Below are positions 6,742-9,871 of a stretch of DNA of 9,871 nucleotides, piece by piece. Numbering within the stretch: position 1 is the stretch's first letter; each line of letters opens with the position of its first letter. The translations under genes and the position numbers were made by a program. Origin of the DNA: Acidobacteriaceae bacterium (GTDB lineage Bacteria > Acidobacteriota > Terriglobia > Terriglobales > Acidobacteriaceae); assembly GCA_003139975.1 (NCBI GenBank), contig PLHN01000187.1, positions 257 through 10,127 on the forward strand, given 5' to 3'. The notes under the pieces were generated by a model that was given only the letters and a program-made list of their open reading frames with translations, ran no database searches and was not told where the DNA came from.

Positions 6742-7500
6742 ATGCAAAGCCGCATCACTGGAACCACCATGCCCGTTCTCGAGTTCCAACTCGACCCAAA
6801 CGATTCCATCATCTCCGAGGCCGGAGAACTCTCCTGGATGGGCAGTTCCATCCAGATGACCACGCATACCCAGTTCGCCGGCGGCGGAGGCCTGTTCGGC
6901 GTCCTCAAGCGCGTGGCCGGCGGCGGCTCCATTTTCATGACCGAGTACCGCGCCTTCGGTGCCCCAGGCGAGATTGCCTTCGCCACCAAACTCCCCGGCC
7001 ACATCGTGCCCGTCGAAGTCTCGCCCGGACACGAATACATGATTCACCGCCACGGCTTTCTCTGCGCCACCCCGCAGATTCAGATCAGTGTTGGCTTCCA
7101 GCAATCGCTGGGCGCGGGCATCTTCGGCGGCGACGGCTTCCTGCTCCAACGCCTCAGCGGACAAGGCACCGCCTGGCTCGAACTCTCCGGCGAACTCGTC
7201 GTGCGCGACCTCCAGCCCGGCGAAACCCTGCGCGTCCATCCCGGCCACGTGGGCGCCTTCCAGTCCGGCGTCTCGTTCCAGATCACCACCGTTCCCGGCA
7301 TCAAGAATATGATCTTCGGTGGCGACGGAATCTTCCTGGCCTCCCTGACCGGCCCCGGAAGAATCTGGCTCCAGACCCTCCCCATAGCCAAGCTAGCCCA
7401 CGCCATCGACAAATATCTGCCGCACCAACCCACCAAACAGACCGTAGAGGGCGGGGTAGTAGGAGGGATCGTCGGCTCCATCCTCGACAACATGAAATAG
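6742..7500 (+). CDS. AIM24 / TIGR00266 family protein
   Basis: The 252-residue product starts at ATG 6742, six bases after AGGAG. The fold signature is clear: MPVLEFQLDPNDSIISEAGE, SWMGSSIQMTT, the glycine-rich segment 47-62 (GGGGLFGVLKRVAGGGS), FMTEYRA, GHIVPVEV, the repeated GGDGFLLQRLSGQGTAWLELSG and GGDGIFLASLTGPGRIWLQTLP, and a glycine-spaced C-terminus (GGVVGGIVGSILDNMK). These match the bacterial proteins related to yeast mitochondrial AIM24, a double beta-roll. The role in bacteria is not established; the yeast relative affects mitochondrial membrane organisation. There is no signal peptide, so it should be cytoplasmic or peripheral to the membrane. Length is normal for the family and the gene looks complete. 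Flanking genes are on the other strand, so it is probably transcribed alone. Confidence 0.93.
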   Translation: MQSRITGTTMPVLEFQLDPNDSIISEAGELSWMGSSIQMTTHTQFAGGGGLFGVLKRVAGGGSIFMTEYRAFGAPGEIAFATKLPGHIVPVEVSPGHEYMIHRHGFLCATPQIQISVGFQQSLGAGIFGGDGFLLQRLSGQGTAWLELSGELVVRDLQPGETLRVHPGHVGAFQSGVSFQITTVPGIKNMIFGGDGIFLASLTGPGRIWLQTLPIAKLAHAIDKYLPHQPTKQTVEGGVVGGIVGSILDNMK

Positions 7501-7624
7501 GCCGACCCGAGGAGCAGCCGAAATAGGAGTCGAAGCCGGGTCACTCAGCGTAAATGGGGATTTTTCGCCAACTACGGAGCGCCAAAAACTCTCAATCCCG
7601 ATTTCTGCCGTGAAATGGACTAAG

Positions 7625-7642
7625 GCCTTAAGGTTCTAAGGC
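7625..7642 (-). terminator. Hairpin overlapping the stop codon of the small exported protein gene
   Basis: GCCTTA (7625-7630) and TAAGGC (7637-7642) make a 6-bp stem with a six-base loop; the TAG stop (7636-7638) is inside it. It might end minus-strand transcription, but no T-tract follows. Confidence 0.3.
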
Positions 7643-8037
7643 GTGCGCTTTAGGACGAGATTCAGGCTCGCCCCGCCTTGTTTCATAGTACCCGTGATCG
7701 TTGAATTGTCCTGGTTCATGGTTCCGTCATAAACCGTCAGGCTGGGGGTGCTTTCAAAGTGCAGACTAGATTCCCTGTAGGTGATGGCGGTGAGTTGAAT
7801 GCCGGAAGTGTCTTGGTCGGGGTAGTCGATCGTGCCATTCAGACTTCCGTCCTGCGCCGCGGAGATGTGCACAACAATTCGCTTCTTAGGCTGGGCACCG
7901 GGATTCAGCGTTCCGCTCCAATCTCCAACGATCGGCCGCGTATCCTGCGCCATCGTGAGAGCGGGCACAATGCCCAATGCGAATATAAGCATCAGTCCCG
8001 CGCAAAGCGCGAACGATGACGCGCGAGCCTTTTTCAT
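7636..8037 (-). CDS. Small exported beta-rich protein of unknown function
   Basis: From ATG 8037 the product is 133 residues, with a classical signal peptide: KKAR, a hydrophobic core at about 8-27, and a likely cut after ALTMA at residue 30. The mature part of about 103 residues alternates short strands: VGDWSGTLN, RIVVHISAAQDGSLNGTIDYPD, IQLTAITYRESSLHFES, YDGTMNQDNSTITGTMKQGG and LNLVLKRTP. This is a lipocalin-like or hydrolase-associated beta domain that I associate with acidobacterial secreted proteins, often fused ahead of an alpha/beta hydrolase; here it stands alone. A periplasmic binding or accessory role is a guess. CTCCCTC at 8045-8051 (GGGAG on the minus strand, seven bases before ATG) fixes the start. 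The frame stays open upstream to 8238, but that extension crosses a REP-like repeat and would bury the signal peptide. No obvious partner gene is nearby. Confidence 0.85.
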   Translation of the reverse strand: MKKARASSFALCAGLMLIFALGIVPALTMAQDTRPIVGDWSGTLNPGAQPKKRIVVHISAAQDGSLNGTIDYPDQDTSGIQLTAITYRESSLHFESTPSLTVYDGTMNQDNSTITGTMKQGGASLNLVLKRTP

Positions 8038-8044
8038 GGTCGAA

Positions 8045-8051
8045 CTCCCTC
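8045..8051 (-). promoter_or_regulatory. Ribosome binding site fixing the start at 8037
   Basis: The minus strand reads GAGGGAG, seven bases, then ATG. It supports the start that places the signal peptide at the N-terminus rather than the longer upstream frame. Confidence 0.7.
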
Positions 8052-8164
8052 TTGGAGATTGCCACTGCAGACAAACTATTCTCGGACCCCTGATAACGGA
8101 TTGTCCAGCCCAGTCATCGAGTATGGTGGAGATTCTAACCTGGGATTCGCGCCGCAACCGCACA

Positions 8165-8231
8165 GGCACGGTGCCGTGCCCCAGAGCCTGCCCTGAGCTT
8201 GTCGAAGGGTCCGCGCCCCAATTTTGGGCGC
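8165..8231. repeat. REP-like dispersed repeat, copy 2, with flanking hairpins
   Basis: The core AGAGCCTG + CCTGAGCTTGTCGAAGG (8183-8209) repeats the copy at 6614 in the same orientation, identical over 24 bases. It is flanked by GGCACGG (8165-8171)/CCGTGCC (8174-8180) on the left and GCGCCC (8213-8218)/GGGCGC (8226-8231) on the right. The whole sits between the divergent genes at 8037 and 8330. Confidence 0.65.
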
Positions 8232-8329
8232 TCGGCAATCTCCACGAAAAACTTCAGGAACTTAAGACTTTTCTAATTACATCGGTTAACTGCCGGTAAC
8301 GATGGCCTTGGTTCGACAATGAACTTGCC

Positions 8330-9265
8330 ATGGCTGAACTGCGATTCGCTCTATCCCTCACGAACGCGGATAACGACTACCAGATCGAACAGGCGCGGTC
8401 GGCGAAACATGCGGCGAAGCGCCTCGGCGTGGACCTCGAAGTCATACAGGCTGATAACGACGTCATCACCCAAAGCCAGCAGCTTCTTCGAACGATTCAG
8501 TCTCGATCCGGACCACGCTGCCATGCAATTCTCTTTGAACCGGTTGGAGGCACGGCCATGGTGCAGGTCGCTAGAGCGGCGGCAACCGCAGGAATCGGAT
8601 GGGCGGTATTGAACCGGAATGTGGAATACCTGGCCGAAATCCGCGCCGCCTTTCGTGTGCCGGCCTTCTCGGTTACGTCCGACCATAAGGAGATCGGGCG
8701 GATTCAAGGACAGCAGATCGCGAGGTTTCTACCGATCGGTGGTTCCGTTCTAAGCGTGCAGGGACCAAGCGAAAGCTTGGCCGCCAAGCAGCGCGCTTCC
8801 GGAATGCTCGAAACCATGCCCGCCGATGTGCAGGTCAAAATCACCCGGGCGGCGTGGACGGAGGCCAGCGCGTACCAGGTGGTCAGTTCGTGGCTGCGGC
8901 TCCCCACCTCACAACGGTGCCGGGTCGACTTGGTGGCGGCGCAGGACGATTCCATGGCCATGGGCGCAAGGCGGGCCTTTCAGGAGATAACCGGCGAATC
9001 GCAGGAGCGGTGGTCGAGTTTGCAGTTCTTGGGCTGCGACGGTCTCCCCAACAGCGGTCAGGTATGGGTGCGCAAACGACGTCTGGCCGCGACCATCTAC
9101 ATTCCACCCAGCGCCGAAATTGCGGTTCACATGATGGCCAACGCCATCCAAACCGGTGCCATGCCTCCAGAACAGACTCTCATCGCTCCCGTCTCGTATC
9201 CCACACTTGAGGCGCTGACGCCGCTTAGTTTTGGTGCACGAACGTTCTCAGCGCACAGCGACTGA
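8330..9265 (+). CDS. Periplasmic-binding-protein-like sugar-binding fold protein without signal peptide
   Basis: The 311-residue product has the layout of the ribose/LacI-type binding fold (Peripla_BP_4). It opens with strand LRFALSLTNADNDYQIEQARS, then a long helix and LEVIQADNDVITQSQQ. Next come AILFEPVGGTAMVQVARAAA, WAVLNRN, SVTSDHKEIGRIQGQQIA, SVLSVQGPSES-x-AA-x-QRASGM, DLVAAQDDSMAMGARRAF, FLGCDG and LAATIYIPP. These are the strands and hinge crossings of RbsB-like proteins. The protein begins directly at the first strand, with no signal peptide or lipobox and no DNA-binding domain, and no transporter genes are adjacent. A cytoplasmic sensor or orphan binding domain is the simplest reading; a signal peptide lost by mutation is possible, but the upstream frame does not supply one. 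The start has no clear ribosome site, so it is less certain than the family. Confidence 0.85.
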   Translation: MAELRFALSLTNADNDYQIEQARSAKHAAKRLGVDLEVIQADNDVITQSQQLLRTIQSRSGPRCHAILFEPVGGTAMVQVARAAATAGIGWAVLNRNVEYLAEIRAAFRVPAFSVTSDHKEIGRIQGQQIARFLPIGGSVLSVQGPSESLAAKQRASGMLETMPADVQVKITRAAWTEASAYQVVSSWLRLPTSQRCRVDLVAAQDDSMAMGARRAFQEITGESQERWSSLQFLGCDGLPNSGQVWVRKRRLAATIYIPPSAEIAVHMMANAIQTGAMPPEQTLIAPVSYPTLEALTPLSFGARTFSAHSD

Positions 9266-9613
9266 TGCGGCAGCGCTGGGCAAAGGCAAATCTAAACCCT
9301 CACGCAATGGAGTCTTTCGTACCCTCCACCAAAGAGGACTTGTAGCTACCAGTAAAATAGAAGTAGCGGCCAAGCTCGTTGCCCAAGCAAGTTTCGCTCT
9401 TTGACAAATAACGGGACCGAGAACCCTCCTTTTCACGGAGCCAAGGAAACTCTCCCTTGCCATTCCGGCCGCAGGGAGGAATCCGCTCTAGCCCCCCGCT
9501 GATCGTTCCGGGCGAGAAACGCCGTCAATTCAACTCTTTATTTACACAGACGTCATTCATTTTGATTACTTTGCGGACGACGCCAGAGAAACGCGGCAAG
9601 GGAGTATTCCATA
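9266..9613. other. Gene-free stretch, nothing identified
   Basis: About 350 bases after the binding-protein gene. No frame here reads like a protein, and I see no RNA gene. A 10-bp inverted repeat (CTCCCTTGCC at 9452-9461, GGCAAGGGAG at 9592-9601) spans much of it but could be chance. Confidence 0.4.
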
Positions 9614-9845
9614 GCACTAACTACCACGCGCTCAAGACTTTACATATAACTCGTTTCTCATGAAGACTTTGCCAGGAATTTCCCCCTAACTCTATGATTC
9701 CAATAGACTGGGTAGAAGGGGGGAGGATACCCGGCAAATCTACGAAAGCAAAAAATCAAGAGCCTAAGTCCAACGTGCTCAAGACTTTGCAAGTAATCCA
9801 CGTAGAATCAATACTTTGGCCGGCAGGAGGGTGGGGCAGGGGCAT
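9614..9845. repeat. Composite intergenic repeat: 29-base units with G-rich boxes
   Basis: Four units of exactly 29 bases lie at 9614-9642, 9643-9671, 9761-9789 and 9790-9818, as two tandem pairs. Aligned, they share TAA(C/G/T)(T/C) at unit positions 5-9 and CAAGACTTTG-like sequence at 20-29; the middle varies. A fifth, degenerate unit begins at 9683. The second half carries two G-rich boxes: GGGTA...GGGGGGAGGA...TACCC at 9710-9732, and a box at 9819-9842 with G-tracts of 2, 3, 4 and 4. No frame codes for a recognisable protein. The unit structure is read directly; calling it a dispersed acidobacterial repeat is from memory. Confidence 0.6.
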
Positions 9846-9871
9846 TTCGATGGTGCCCCAGGTTCGCGCCC
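9839..9871. repeat. Hairpin and start of a second repeat cut by the window edge
   Basis: GGGGCA (9839-9844) pairs with TGCCCC (9854-9859) around a nine-base loop. The sequence then runs GGTGCCCCAGGTTCGCGCCC to the end. GGTGCCCCA followed by a palindromic arm is a motif I recall from acidobacterial intergenic repeats; the right arm would lie outside the window. Confidence 0.35.

Noticed and set aside
6514..7248. Long minus-strand frame of 244 codons
   Set aside because: It is antisense to the AIM24-type gene, caused by GC-rich third-position bias, and runs through REP-like repeat sequence.
8038..8238. N-terminal extension of the small exported protein
   Set aside because: It crosses the REP-like repeat and would bury the signal peptide; a good ribosome site precedes ATG 8037.
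9452..9601. 10-bp inverted repeat as ends of a small mobile element
   Set aside because: No matching target-site duplication is seen, the arms are short, and a 10-bp inverted match in about 600 bases is not rare by chance.
9457..9663. Plus-strand open frame of 68 codons in the 3' tail
   Set aside because: Low-complexity, no ribosome site, and it runs into the 29-base repeat units.
9614..9818. CRISPR array
   Set aside because: Units are contiguous 29-mers with conserved ends and variable middles, only four to five copies, no identical repeat with unique spacers, and no cas genes.
9826..9842. Strong G-quadruplex
   Set aside because: The run GG-A-GGG-T-GGGG-CA-GGGG has only three tracts of three or more G, so only a two-layer or bulged quadruplex is likely; left as part of the repeat.

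Overview
The window looks like a stretch of an acidobacterial chromosome (Acidobacteriota, Terriglobia-like). The clues are a Ser/Thr kinase fused to a PD40/TolB-type propeller, several small PilZ proteins, a DinB-family protein, an AIM24-like protein, a GC-rich background with mixed ATG/GTG starts, and intergenic repeats of a kind I associate with that phylum. The assignment is an inference from content. No rRNA or other marker gene is present.

Layout, left to right. (1) Positions 1-366 are the C-terminal third of a glutamine synthetase family protein, followed by three hairpins in a row (383-482). (2) A minus-strand DinB-family gene (554-1000) is broken: its conserved C-terminal end, with two of the three expected metal-ligand histidines, survives out of frame at 484-573. 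(3) A multi-pass membrane protein of unknown function (1123-1881) has a good ribosome site and a plausible promoter. (4) A minus-strand PilZ protein (1953-2357) is divergent from a large plus-strand kinase-propeller receptor (2672-5527). (5) A minus-strand pair follows: a PilZ-like protein with a C-terminal membrane anchor (5916-6431), then a small PilZ protein (5600-5899). (6) A TIGR00266/AIM24-type protein is at 6742-7500 on the plus strand. (7) A small exported beta-rich protein is at 7636-8037 on the minus strand. (8) A periplasmic-binding-protein-like protein without a signal peptide is at 8330-9265 on the plus strand. (9) A 606-base gene-free tail (9266-9871) carries a repeat element.

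Three PilZ or PilZ-like genes flank the kinase on both sides, so the centre of the window can be read as a signalling neighbourhood: possible c-di-GMP read-out proteins next to a transmembrane Ser/Thr kinase with a large predicted extracytoplasmic sensor. This is suggested by context only. The other genes look like unrelated single transcription units.

I do not see a clear new multi-gene system such as a defence island, CRISPR array, biosynthetic cluster or prophage. The least explained structure is non-coding: a set of exact-length 29-base units with G-rich boxes between them (9614-9845), resembling a composite intergenic repeat. Other items worth a second look are the DinB gene disrupted between its metal ligands, the PilZ variants with altered ligand motifs, and two same-orientation copies of a dispersed REP-like repeat (6614, 8183).
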